This document shows, in pieces, positions 26,465 to 35,335 of a DNA stretch of 64,000 bases (its first letter is position 1; every line of letters starts with the position of its first letter). The stretch is taken from contig NZ_RAPS01000001.1 in NCBI RefSeq assembly GCF_003610255.1, positions 5,731,001 through 5,795,000 of the forward strand, in the 5' to 3' direction. The notes beneath the pieces were generated by a model. It made no database searches. It had not been told where the DNA came from and saw only the letters and a program-made list of their open reading frames with translations. Source of the DNA: Streptomyces sp. TLI_171 (lineage in GTDB: Bacteria; Actinomycetota; Actinomycetes; Streptomycetales; Streptomycetaceae). The position numbers and the translations under genes are program-made.

Positions 26465-28002
26465 CGGGCCTCCTCGGGTGCGCGGTCGGGGCGGGCGGGG
26501 GTCGCTCCGCGACCGGTGCGGCCCGGCCCGGGCGGGGTGCTCTCGGGCGGGGTGGGGGCCAGGCGGTGTCGGAGGCGTTCGCGGAGGTCGGCGCGGGCGG
26601 TGGGGGGCAGGTTGCGCAGGCGGTCATGGATCGGGGCGGGGGTGGCGATCGAGGTGGTGGGGCGGGTCAGCAGGGCGGCGAGGCGGGTGGCCGCGAGGTC
26701 GAGGCCGGAGACCGGATCGCCGGCGACGGCGGCGGCCCGGGCGCGGTACCCGTGGTCGTTCGCGGCCGCGGTGATCGCCGCCGCGAGCTCCGGGCCGTAC
26801 CAGCGGTCCGCCGGTACGGTGCGGGCCAGGCCGAGAGCGGTCAGACGGGCCGCGTTGTCGGGGCGGTCCACGCCGTCCGCCATCAGCACCTGTGGCGTGC
26901 CGGCGGCCAACACCCGCGCCAGCGTGCCGATTCCGCCGTGGTGCACCACCGCGGCGGCCCGCGGCACGGCCCGCGCGAAGTCCAGCCCCGGCGACCAGCG
27001 GACGTTGGCGGGCAACACGGCGGGCAGCAGGTCCCGGTGCCGGACGACCAGCACGGTGGGCAGCCCGGCCCGCTCGACGGCCGCCAGCAACGCGGGGTAG
27101 TAGTCAGCGGCCAACATCCGCCCCGTCCCCCCGGTCGCCAGCACCGGCCGCACATCCGCCCCGAACGCCCCGCCGAACACGCCCTCGGCAGCGGCGGAAC
27201 GACGGTCGCCTGACGCGAGGTCACCGACGGCGGCGGGAGCGGGGGCTGCGGGTGATGCCTCGGCGCGCTGCGGTGCGTCGGTGGGCTGCGTGCCCATGTC
27301 GCCGTCGCCGGTCCCGCCGGGAGCGGCAGGGGGCGGCGTGGCGCCCAGGGCGGGGGCGCTGCTGTCGGCGAGGGGGAAGCCGGTGAGGGTGGTGCGGGGT
27401 GGGGCAGGAGTGGCGGCGGCGTCGAACCAGGCGGGCCAGAGGGCGAGTTCGGCGTCGGCGGTGGTGAACCAGGTGCGCCAGTTCGGGATCGGGGGGAGGC
27501 CCAGGTCGGTGCGGACGGCGTGCAGGCCGGTGGCGAGCTCGGTGCCGTAGAGGTAGGCGGCGACGGGGACGGCCAGCAGTTGGGTGGGGGAGAGGGCGAC
27601 CCAGGCGGCGGGGGCGTCGAGGAGTTCGGCGGCGAACCGGACGGAGACGGCCGAGGTGTGCCGGCCGACCAGGACGGTCTCGCCGGGGGAGTGCAGGCGG
27701 ATCAGGGTCCGGCACTCGGCGGCGATCTGCTCGAACAGGCCGTTGTCGCGGTAGAAGCGGGCCCAGCCGGCCCGGTGCGGGGCGGCGTGCAGCAGGTGCG
27801 GGGTGTCGGCCAGGACGCGCTCGAACTCGGCTTCGTCGTCGATGGGTTCGAAGCCCAGCCCGGCCGCCGTCGCGGCGGCGCGGTACGGGGCGTGGGTGAG
27901 CAGCACGGCCCGGTGGCCGGCCCGGACGAGGGCGGCGCCGAGGCCGACGAACGGGAGCACGTCGCCGTCGCTGCCGTGGGTGACCAGCAGGAACAGGGCC
28001 AT
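26461..28002 (-). CDS. GT1 (UGT/MGT)-like glycosyltransferase with basic C-terminal tail
   Basis: A 513-aa GT-B enzyme. The N-terminus (FLLVTHGSDGDVLPFVGLG) is typical of MGT/UGT and ErnA/rhamnosyltransferase-like proteins. The nucleotide-sugar signature HHGGIGTLARVLAAGTPQVL begins near residue 353. An Ala/Pro-rich insert (about 225-270) separates the two halves. After the fold, at about 461-483, is a basic helix, LPPTARADLRERLRHRLAP, like that of the neighbouring GT4 enzyme and the NRPS N-termini. Sugar donor and acceptor are unknown; the cluster offers a carrier-bound hydroxyacyl group or Ser as candidates. It begins 7 bp after the carrier-protein stop. Confidence 0.88.
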   Translation of the reverse strand: MALFLLVTHGSDGDVLPFVGLGAALVRAGHRAVLLTHAPYRAAATAAGLGFEPIDDEAEFERVLADTPHLLHAAPHRAGWARFYRDNGLFEQIAAECRTLIRLHSPGETVLVGRHTSAVSVRFAAELLDAPAAWVALSPTQLLAVPVAAYLYGTELATGLHAVRTDLGLPPIPNWRTWFTTADAELALWPAWFDAAATPAPPRTTLTGFPLADSSAPALGATPPPAAPGGTGDGDMGTQPTDAPQRAEASPAAPAPAAVGDLASGDRRSAAAEGVFGGAFGADVRPVLATGGTGRMLAADYYPALLAAVERAGLPTVLVVRHRDLLPAVLPANVRWSPGLDFARAVPRAAAVVHHGGIGTLARVLAAGTPQVLMADGVDRPDNAARLTALGLARTVPADRWYGPELAAAITAAANDHGYRARAAAVAGDPVSGLDLAATRLAALLTRPTTSIATPAPIHDRLRNLPPTARADLRERLRHRLAPTPPESTPPGPGRTGRGATPARPDRAPEEAR

Positions 28003-28009
28003 CGCCGGG

Positions 28010-28333
28010 CTACGACCCCTCGGCCAGCAGCGCGCGGATCTCTTCGTCGCTGAGCTGGTCCAGTTCGGCTGTGAGCGCGTCGAGTTCGGCTTCGTCGGCG
28101 TGTTCCAGCAGGAGCCGTTCGACGGTCGCGGCGGCGCCGGTGACGGTGAAGCCGTCGGTGAACAGCCGGTCCAGCGGCAGTTCCACGCCGAAGGCGTCGT
28201 GGATGCCGGCCAGGAAGTGCACCAGGGCGAGCGAGGTGCCGCCGGCGTCGAAGAAGTCGGTGTCGGGGGTGGGCGGCGGGGCGCCCACCGAGTCGGTCCA
28301 GATCCGGGCCACGCTCTCGGCGATCTCGCTCAC
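28010..28333 (-). CDS. Free-standing acyl/peptidyl carrier protein
   Basis: A 107-aa carrier protein with phosphopantetheine Ser34 in FFDAGGTSLAL. The last 27 residues extend beyond the four-helix fold as an acidic tail (LDQLSDEEIRALLAEGS), matching the acidic tail of the C-A-PCP protein. It is the first sizeable gene of the operon, immediately before the glycosyltransferases and the E1/E2 pair. That suits a role as acceptor of the E2-delivered acyl group. GTG start; it overlaps a tiny upstream ORF by 4 bp. Confidence 0.9.
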   Translation of the reverse strand: MSEIAESVARIWTDSVGAPPPTPDTDFFDAGGTSLALVHFLAGIHDAFGVELPLDRLFTDGFTVTGAAATVERLLLEHADEAELDALTAELDQLSDEEIRALLAEGS

Positions 28334-28398
28334 CGGCCGGCCCCCGTCCGCACGTCGGCGGGGGCGGTGGCACCGCTGCGGGCGGACGAGGCGTGCAT
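28330..28398 (-). CDS. Possible 22-aa leader peptide
   Basis: A 22-codon ORF starting MHASSARSG. It has a GGGAGA ribosome site 7 nt before its ATG and its TGA overlaps the GTG start of the carrier-protein gene. It could be a leader whose translation opens the operon, or chance. No membrane, Cys-rich or regulatory-codon (TTA) features are seen, and it does not resemble a known peptide. Confidence 0.35.
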   Translation of the reverse strand: MHASSARSGATAPADVRTGAGR

Positions 28399-28510
28399 GG
28401 CTGATCTCCCGTTGGCATGGTGGGGCCCGGCCGCCGCGTCCCGCCGGGTGGGCGTGCGGGGACGCCCGGTGGCGGGGGCCGGTCCGAGGAAGGTGGGCGC
28501 CGACGAGAGT

Positions 28511-28526
28511 ATGGGAGCGCTCCCAT
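28511..28526. promoter_or_regulatory. Perfect CebR operator
   Basis: ATGGGAGCGCTCCCAT is a 16-bp perfect palindrome containing TGGGAGCGCTCCCA, the published box of CebR, the LacI-family repressor released by cellobiose/cellotriose in Streptomyces. It lies about 31-46 bp downstream of the predicted transcription start of the NRPS operon, a position that fits repression. Confidence 0.85.
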
Positions 28527-28563
28527 TTCTTGCGGAACGCGTGCTCTCTTCTCGGGCGCCGCC

Positions 28564-28592
28564 ATTCCAGCAGCGGGCCGATGCGGTGTCAA
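28564..28592 (-). promoter_or_regulatory. Promoter of the NRPS operon
   Basis: Minus-strand TTGACA (28587-28592), 17-bp spacer, TGGAAT (28564-28569). The -35 is a consensus housekeeping sigma box; the -10 is fair. Expected start near 28557. Confidence 0.7.
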
Positions 28593-28721
28593 TGGATCGG
28601 GCGAGTACGGTCGGGCCCGCCACCAGCACGTTTGGACATGGTCATGCCGCAAGACGGGGGAGGGGCGTCGCAGTCCGGACGCGGGTTCCCGATCTTCGGG
28701 ACGACGGCCGGGTCGAGCGGG

Positions 28722-29390
28722 TCAGGGCAGCAGTTCGAGGGCCTCCTGTTCGGTGAAGGCGTCCAGGGCGACGTCCACCACGGGGGGCGCAGCCGGGCCC
28801 GGTCGCGTTCGGCGAGCTCGTCGCGTCCGGCCAGCACGATGACCACCTCCAGCGGGAGGTCGCTGTACGCGCCGTCGATCAACTCACGCGGCCAGCCGTC
28901 CAGGAACAGGGCCACCCAGGGGGCCGGGCCGGGTTCGCAGAGGCGCCCGAGTTCGGTGACGACCGCCCGGCCGAGGAGGGCGAGTTCGGTGTCGCCGGCG
29001 GGCCGGCGGCGGCGCATCGCGCTGAACGGCCGGTCGGTGCTCCGGGCGAGGGTCTCGGGGGTGGTGAACGCGTCCGCGCCGGGGGGCGAGGGTGTTGGCG
29101 GCGCCGAGCGCGGCCTGGGCGACCATCCGGGCGGGCAGCGAAGGCAGGTCGGCGTCGTCCTGGGGCGCGGTCCGGGCCCGCCGGTACTGCTCCAGGGCCT
29201 TGTCGAACTCCCGGAACGGGCCGGTCTGTTCGGCGAGTGCGGCCAGTGCGGTGTCCATGTCCTGGACGTCGGCCTCGTCGATCAGGGCGGTGCGGGCGCC
29301 GGCCCGGCGGGCGGTCTGCCGCCACTGCGCGAGCAGCGTGGACTTGCCGACGCCGGCCGGGTCGGGGTTCTTGGTGCTCGACCGCGACGC
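28722..29390 (-). pseudogene. Broken P-loop ATPase remnant
   Basis: Minus-strand coding remnant of a P-loop NTPase. It opens in mid-motif with AGVGKSTLLAQWRQTA, continues through LIDEADVQDMDTALAALAEQTGPF and FLDGWPRELIDGAY, and ends in TEQEALELLP. The reading frame shifts twice, near 29079-29084 and near 28785-28790, each at a run of six G; removing one base from each run restores a sensible protein. No start codon or complete Walker A lead-in exists upstream of about 29390, so the gene is also 5'-truncated. It looks like a STAND/AAA-type ATPase fragment. Either real decay or two homopolymer errors could explain the shifts; the truncation favours decay. Confidence 0.65.
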
Positions 29391-29409
29391 TACCGGGGGC
29401 AGGGCCGGC

Positions 29410-29658
29410 TCATCCGGCGAACGGCTCGGTCTCCTTGAGGAAGCCGCGGACGGCGAGGAACTGGCTGAGCGAGTCGCGGTGGGTGTCGCAGGCGAGCCAG
29501 GTCTTGCGGCGGTCGGGGGTGTGAAGCTTGGGGTTGTTCCACAGCAGGGACCAGGTGGCGGGTTGGCGGCAGCCCTTGGCGGAGCACTTCGGGGGGCCGT
29601 CCGGGGTGTCCTGGCCGCCGGCGGGGGCGCCGAAGAGCGGGTGCGCGGGGGTGTCCAT
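29410..29658 (-). CDS. Small conserved Cys-rich protein
   Basis: An 82-aa protein. The core (CSAKGCRQPATWSLLWNNPK, then TPDRRKTWLACDTHRDSLS) is a small actinobacterial family with a probable zinc site from three Cys and a CxxH pair. Databases sometimes label such proteins acetone carboxylase, which the sequence does not support. ATG 29658 has AGGA 8 nt upstream. Function unknown. Confidence 0.75.
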   Translation of the reverse strand: MDTPAHPLFGAPAGGQDTPDGPPKCSAKGCRQPATWSLLWNNPKLHTPDRRKTWLACDTHRDSLSQFLAVRGFLKETEPFAG

Positions 29659-29684
29659 GGGAACGATCCTATGCCCGGGCATGA

Positions 29685-29722
29685 CGACGCCGGGCAGCCA
29701 CGGGGGGAGCTGCCCGGCGTCG
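29685..29722 (-). terminator. Strong hairpin between DUF3099 gene and small Cys-rich gene
   Basis: Perfect 14-bp stem (29685-29698 with 29709-29722, CGACGCCGGGCAGC) with a 10-nt loop. On the minus strand it would end transcripts coming from the DUF3099 side, just before the small Cys-rich gene. Confidence 0.65.
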
Positions 29723-29791
29723 GTCTGTCGCTCCGACGGGGGATGCGGAGCGCTAAGGAAGTATGGCACGGTCTCGGGGGCGTGGGTGCGT

Positions 29792-29882
29792 CTGTCCGAT
29801 GATTAATTTGAGGATCGTCTGAGCTTTCAGCTGGTCATATCGCCCCAAGAACGCCCATATCGGACAGTCGGTTTGAGGGATC
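29792..29882. repeat. AT-richer patch with inverted and direct repeats
   Basis: CTGTCCGAT (29792-29800) is inverted at 29859-29867, and TTTGAGGATC (29807-29816) recurs with one inserted G at 29872-29882. The roughly 110-bp patch is visibly poorer in GC than its surroundings and carries no supported gene. It may be a scar of a mobile element or an attachment site at the island edge. Confidence 0.45.
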
Positions 29883-29883
29883 C

Positions 29884-30231
29884 TCAATCCTGCGGACGCT
29901 TCTCCGCGGCCCCGCCGCCGCCGGTGCCGCCCGGCCCCAGCATCAACGGGGTGTCGGGTGCGAAGGCGAAGGTCGAGGGCAGGCCGGGGGCGCGCTCCCG
30001 CCCCGCGTTGGCGATCAGCACCGCGAAGTACGGCAGCAGCACACCGGCGGCCAGCGCGGCGAAGGCCAGCCAGCGCTCGATGTCCCAGAGGATCACGGCG
30101 AGCAGCACGCAGGCGGTGCGGATCAGCATCGAGATCACGTAGCGGCGCTGCCGGCCCCGGACGTCCTCGGTGAGGCTGCTGCGGGCCCCGGTGATCCGGA
30201 AGACCTGGTCGTCGTCCGCGCTCTTGGGCAT
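29884..30231 (-). CDS. DUF3099 membrane protein
   Basis: A 115-aa protein of the streptomycete DUF3099 family. VFRITGARSSLTEDVRGRQRRY precedes two helices (VISMLIRTACVLLAVILW and WLAFAALAAGVLLPYFAVLI); the tail is Gly-rich. ATG 30231 is chosen because GGAG lies 6-7 nt upstream; ATG 30243 would leave no spacing. Function unknown. Confidence 0.85.
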   Translation of the reverse strand: MPKSADDDQVFRITGARSSLTEDVRGRQRRYVISMLIRTACVLLAVILWDIERWLAFAALAAGVLLPYFAVLIANAGRERAPGLPSTFAFAPDTPLMLGPGGTGGGGAAEKRPQD

Positions 30232-30325
30232 GTCCCACTCCATCCTCGGGTCGCTTCCGGCACCCACCGACGACCACGGTAACCCCGCTGACGCCGGGCC
30301 GACCCACCCGGGGTCGGCGCGGCGG

Positions 30326-30874
30326 TCAGTCCGTCCGGCGCAGGTACTGGACCGGCACCGCGTCGGTCAGCCAGACGCCGTTCGCGGACACCCGGAACTC
30401 GTGGCCCGCGGCGGCCATCGCGGCCGCGTCGACCTCCAGCACCACCGGCCGGCCGTGTCGGGAGCCGACCTTGACGGCCGTCTCGGTGTCGGCCGACAGG
30501 TGCACGTCCTGCCTGGCCATCGGGCGCAGGCCCTCGGCCAGGATGTACCGCAGGTTGCGGTCCGCGGTGCCGTGGAACAGCACCTCGGGCGGGACGGCGG
30601 CGGGCAGGCCGAGGTCCACCTCGACGGTGTGGCCCTGGCTGGCCCGGATCGAGCGGCCGTCCTCGGAGTAGGCGAAGCGGCGCTTGTTGTTGGTGGCCAC
30701 CACGTGGTCCAGCTCGGCCCGGGTCAGCGGGCGGCCGTGCCGGCCGAGCGCGGCGAGCAGGGTGTCGATCGCCACCCAGCCCGCCGCGTCCAGGGTGACC
30801 CCGACGGAGCCCGGGTCGTGTCGCAGGACGCGGGAGAGCATCTTCGACGTCTTGACGGTGCGTTTCTCGTCCAT
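30326..30874 (-). CDS. kptA: RNA 2'-phosphotransferase KptA/Tpt1
   Basis: A 182-aa protein of the Tpt1/KptA family, which transfers a 2'-phosphate from RNA to NAD+ giving ADP-ribose 1'',2''-cyclic phosphate. Landmarks are SKMLSRVLRHDPGSVGV, NNKRRFAYSEDG, QGHT, LFHGT and DVHLSAD (the R-H-R-R-type NAD/phosphate site). Bacteria lack the tRNA-splicing step for which Tpt1 is known, so its bacterial job (RNA-end repair or ADP-ribosylation of nucleic acids) is open. Confidence 0.92.
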   Translation of the reverse strand: MDEKRTVKTSKMLSRVLRHDPGSVGVTLDAAGWVAIDTLLAALGRHGRPLTRAELDHVVATNNKRRFAYSEDGRSIRASQGHTVEVDLGLPAAVPPEVLFHGTADRNLRYILAEGLRPMARQDVHLSADTETAVKVGSRHGRPVVLEVDAAAMAAAGHEFRVSANGVWLTDAVPVQYLRRTD

Positions 30875-30902
30875 CAGGGCCCCCAGGGGTGGTGACGGCC
30901 GG

Positions 30903-32296
30903 TCAGGAAGCCTGACTGACCGAGCTCATGTTGAAGTCGGCCACCCGGACCGGCGGCATCGCCGCCCGGGTGAACCAGTCGCCCCACTCGCGGGGCAGGC
31001 AGCGTTCGGTGCGGCCCACTTCGGTGATCCGGCCGAGCAGGTCGACCGGCGACTCGTTGAAGCGGAAGTTGTTGACGGCGCCGACCACTTCGCCGTTCTC
31101 CACCAGGTAGACGCCGTCCCGGGTGAGGCCGGTGAGCAGCAGGGTGGCCGGGTCGACCTCGCGGATGTACCAGAGGCAGGTGAGCAGCAGGCCGCGCTCG
31201 GTGCGGGCGACCATCTCCTCCAGGGTCGGCGCGCCCGGGGCGGAGGTCTCCAGCACCAGGTTGTCGATCGGCGGGGTGAGCGGCAGCTCCGCCAGGCCCG
31301 CGGAGTGCCGGGTGGTCAGCAGGTTGGCGAGCCGCCCCTCGCGCAGCCAGTCGGTGGCGGACAGCGGCGCGCCGTTGTCGAACACCGAGTCGTTCTCCCC
31401 GGAGGAGTGCGAGAGCACGAACGGCGCGGCCTCCAGGCCCGGCTCGGCCGGGTCCGACCGCAGGGTCAGCGGCAGCGGGCTGAGCTGTTCGCCGATCCGG
31501 GTGCCGCCGCCCGCCCTGGAGAACACCGACCGGCCCTCGACCGCGTCCCGCGCGCCGGCGGACCAGGACAGGTACACCATCAGGTCGGCGACGGCGGACG
31601 GCGGCAGGATCGTCTCGTACCGCCCGGCCGGCAGGTCGAGCCGCTTGCGGCCCCAGCCGAGCCGGCGGGTCAGGTCGGTGTGCAGGGCCGTCACGTCGAC
31701 GTCCGCGAAGTCCCGGGTGGCCGCGCCGGCCCAGGCGGAGCCGGACAGGTCGGCGGTCTTGGCGTTCAGCTCGACGGTGCCGGTGGGCTGGTCGTGCCGC
31801 AGCCGCAGGCCGGTGGAGCTGCCCAGGTAGGAGGAGGTGCGCTCGTGCCGGGCGAAGCCGTACAGCAGCTCGCCGTTCGCCCGGGCCCGGGCGAAGGCCT
31901 CGCCGAGGGCGGGCGCGAGGGCCGAGAACACCGAGATGTCGGTGGTCTCGGGGGCCTCGGTGAAGCGCGGGTCGGCGGCCCGGCCGGCGATCAGCGGCTG
32001 CGCGTCCTCGGCCGGTTCGGCGGCCCGGGCGGCGGCCTCGGCGGCCCGCACCAGCTGCTCCACCTCGTCGAGCGTGACGGCCTCCTGGGCGACCACGCCG
32101 GAGGCGGTGCCGGTGGCGCCGTCCACCGTGGCGATCACGGTGAGCCGGCGGCCGCGGGTCACGCCGTTGGTGGTCAGGCCGTTGCCGGCCCAGCGCAGGT
32201 TGGCGGTGGACTCCTCGTCGGCGATCACCACGCAGCCGTCGGCGCGGGACAGTTCGAGGGCGCGTTCCACCAGCTCGTGGGGGTGCGTGAGGGACA

Positions 32297-32297
<1 letters not shown>
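30903..32297 (-). CDS. TldD/PmbA-family protein (TldE-like subunit)
   Basis: A 464-aa member of the TldD/PmbA family without the zinc HExxxH motif, so the non-catalytic TldE/PmbA-type partner of the adjacent TldD protein. The two form a heterodimeric metalloprotease in E. coli that degrades unfolded peptides and trims modified peptides such as microcin B17. Its ATG overlaps the tldD stop (ATGA). Landmarks are DLPAGRYETILPPSAVADL and DGVYLVENGEVVGAV. Confidence 0.9.
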
Positions 32298-33823
<1,526 letters not shown>

Positions 33824-33961
33824 CGGGCTCCCTGGGTCGAGGGTCGGGGTGCGGCGGGCCGCCCCCGGGCCGAGGGCACACCCGCTCGCATCATCCCCGG
33901 CCCGCAGGCGTACGGCCAGCAAATAATCGCCGCGCCACGCTGACGACCCGTCAGCTCCGCG

Positions 33962-35092
33962 CTAGGCCAGCGCCTCCCACCAGCCGTCCAGCTCCGGCGG
34001 GTTGGCCACCTCCACCCGCTGCCCCGGGCGCGGCACCGCCAACGGCACCCCCTGCGCCTTCGCCTCCGCCAGCAGCCGCTCCACCGGCTCCGCCCAGCGG
34101 TGCGGCGCCAGGTTGAAGGTGCACCAGTGGATCGGCAGCAGCAGACCGCCGCGCAGCTCCAGGTGCGCCCGCACCGCCTCCTCCGGGTTCAGGTGGATGT
34201 CGGCCCAGGCGGCGTCGTACGCGCCGATCGCCATCAGCGCCGCGTCGAACGGACCGTGCTCCTCGCCGATCCGGGCGAAGCCCTCGAAGTAGCCGGAGTC
34301 ACCGGTGAAGAACACCTTCCGCTCCGGACCCGCCACCACCCAGGAACCCCACAGCGTGGTGTTCCGGGTGAAGCTCCGGCCGGAGAAGTGGTGCGCGGCC
34401 GTCAGCGTCAGCGTCAGGTCGCCGAGCGTGCACGTCTCGTCCCAGTCCAGCTCGATGATCCGGTGCTCCGGCACGCCCCAGCGGCGCAGGTGCCCGCCGA
34501 TGCCCAGCGGCACCGCGAACGGCGCCGACTGCAGGGTCATCAGCCGCCGCACCGTCGCCATGTCCAGGTGGTCGTAGTGGTCGTGCGAGATCAGCACCGC
34601 GTCCACCTGCGGCAGCGCCGCCAGCTCCAGCGGCACCGGGTGCAGCCGCTTCGGACCGGCCAGGTGCGAGGGCGAGCAGCGGTCCGACCAGATCGGGTCC
34701 ACCAGCACCCGGCAGCCGTCCAGCTCCAGCAGCGCCGACGCGTGGCCGAACCAGGTCACCGCCACTCCCTCGGCCGCGGTCGCCGGGACCTCCGGCACCG
34801 CCAGCGGGATCGCCTCGGCCGGCAGCCGGCCGTCCTTCTCGAACAGCATCCGGCGCAGCGTTCCGCCGTCCGGCATCCCCGGCGCCGTGTGCGCCACCTC
34901 GGACGGCGCGTTGTGGAACACCCCGTCCCGGTACTGCGGGGACATCCGCATCCGCGGGTCCTGCGGGTCCGGCCGGCGCCCGAACTGGGCCGGCAGCTCG
35001 CGCAGCGCCCACGCCGCCGCACCCGCCACCGCCAGCGCCGCCACCGCCGTCAGCGCCCGGCGGCCCGTCCGGCCAGGGTCTGCACCACTCAT
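33962..35092 (-). CDS. Metallo-beta-lactamase-fold hydrolase, membrane-anchored
   Basis: A 376-aa protein with an N-terminal helix (ALTAVAALAVAGAAAWALRE, about 13-32), then a UlaG/NAPE-PLD-like metallo-beta-lactamase domain. Metal ligands: SHDHYDHLD near 187, HH in AAHHFSGRS, GDSGYF and PIHWCTF. Likely a phosphodiesterase or lactonase facing outward or anchored; substrate unknown. ATG 35092 has only a weak ribosome site. Confidence 0.85.
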   Translation of the reverse strand: MSGADPGRTGRRALTAVAALAVAGAAAWALRELPAQFGRRPDPQDPRMRMSPQYRDGVFHNAPSEVAHTAPGMPDGGTLRRMLFEKDGRLPAEAIPLAVPEVPATAAEGVAVTWFGHASALLELDGCRVLVDPIWSDRCSPSHLAGPKRLHPVPLELAALPQVDAVLISHDHYDHLDMATVRRLMTLQSAPFAVPLGIGGHLRRWGVPEHRIIELDWDETCTLGDLTLTLTAAHHFSGRSFTRNTTLWGSWVVAGPERKVFFTGDSGYFEGFARIGEEHGPFDAALMAIGAYDAAWADIHLNPEEAVRAHLELRGGLLLPIHWCTFNLAPHRWAEPVERLLAEAKAQGVPLAVPRPGQRVEVANPPELDGWWEALA

Positions 35093-35294
35093 CGCGTCCG
35101 CTCCGATCGGCTCGCTTCCACCGGCGCCCCGGACTCTCCGGAACGCCTCCGGGGCAACGCCCGCCATCCGCCCGGCGTTCCCCGGCGCACCCCGAACACC
35201 CATTGTCGGGATACGACAGTTCTCACCGGATGTGCCTGTCGGAGGCCGCTTCGCCCGACCTCGCACCCTACCGATAGCGTCACAGGTGGCTACG

Positions 35295-35310
35295 CGTGCG
35301 GTTTCGCACG
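35295..35310. promoter_or_regulatory. Inverted repeat upstream of fabG
   Basis: CGTGCG-GTTT-CGCACG, 26 bp before the fabG start and just downstream of a TAGCGT -10-like hexamer. Could be an operator of the fabG-fabI operon or an mRNA hairpin. The remaining 35093-35294 shows nothing else clear. Confidence 0.35.
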
Positions 35311-35335
35311 TGCACATCGAGAGAGAGGTGGACCG

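Larger units (their letters stand above)
28399..28721 (-). promoter_or_regulatory. Control region of the NRPS operon
   Basis: A 323-bp region without a supported gene. It holds the TTGACA/TGGAAT promoter, the CebR box and about 160 bp of untranslated leader before the operon. The minus-strand ORF that spans it has no ribosome site at its far start and is not credited as a gene. Confidence 0.7.

Noticed and set aside
28511..28526. CebR palindrome as a terminator
   Set aside because: The arms meet without a loop and no T run follows; it fits an operator.
28330..28629. 99-codon minus-strand ORF running into the carrier-protein gene
   Set aside because: Its long form would span the promoter and CebR box and has no ribosome site; only the last 22 codons have one, reported as a weak feature.
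28417..29802. Plus-strand ORFs (141, 236 and 455 codons) across the pseudogene region
   Set aside because: Low-complexity, no ribosome sites; the minus-strand remnant explains the coding bias.
29753..30307. 184-codon minus-strand ORF over the DUF3099 gene and the AT-richer patch
   Set aside because: Mostly a shadow of DUF3099; the last 40 codons look protein-like but have no start or family.
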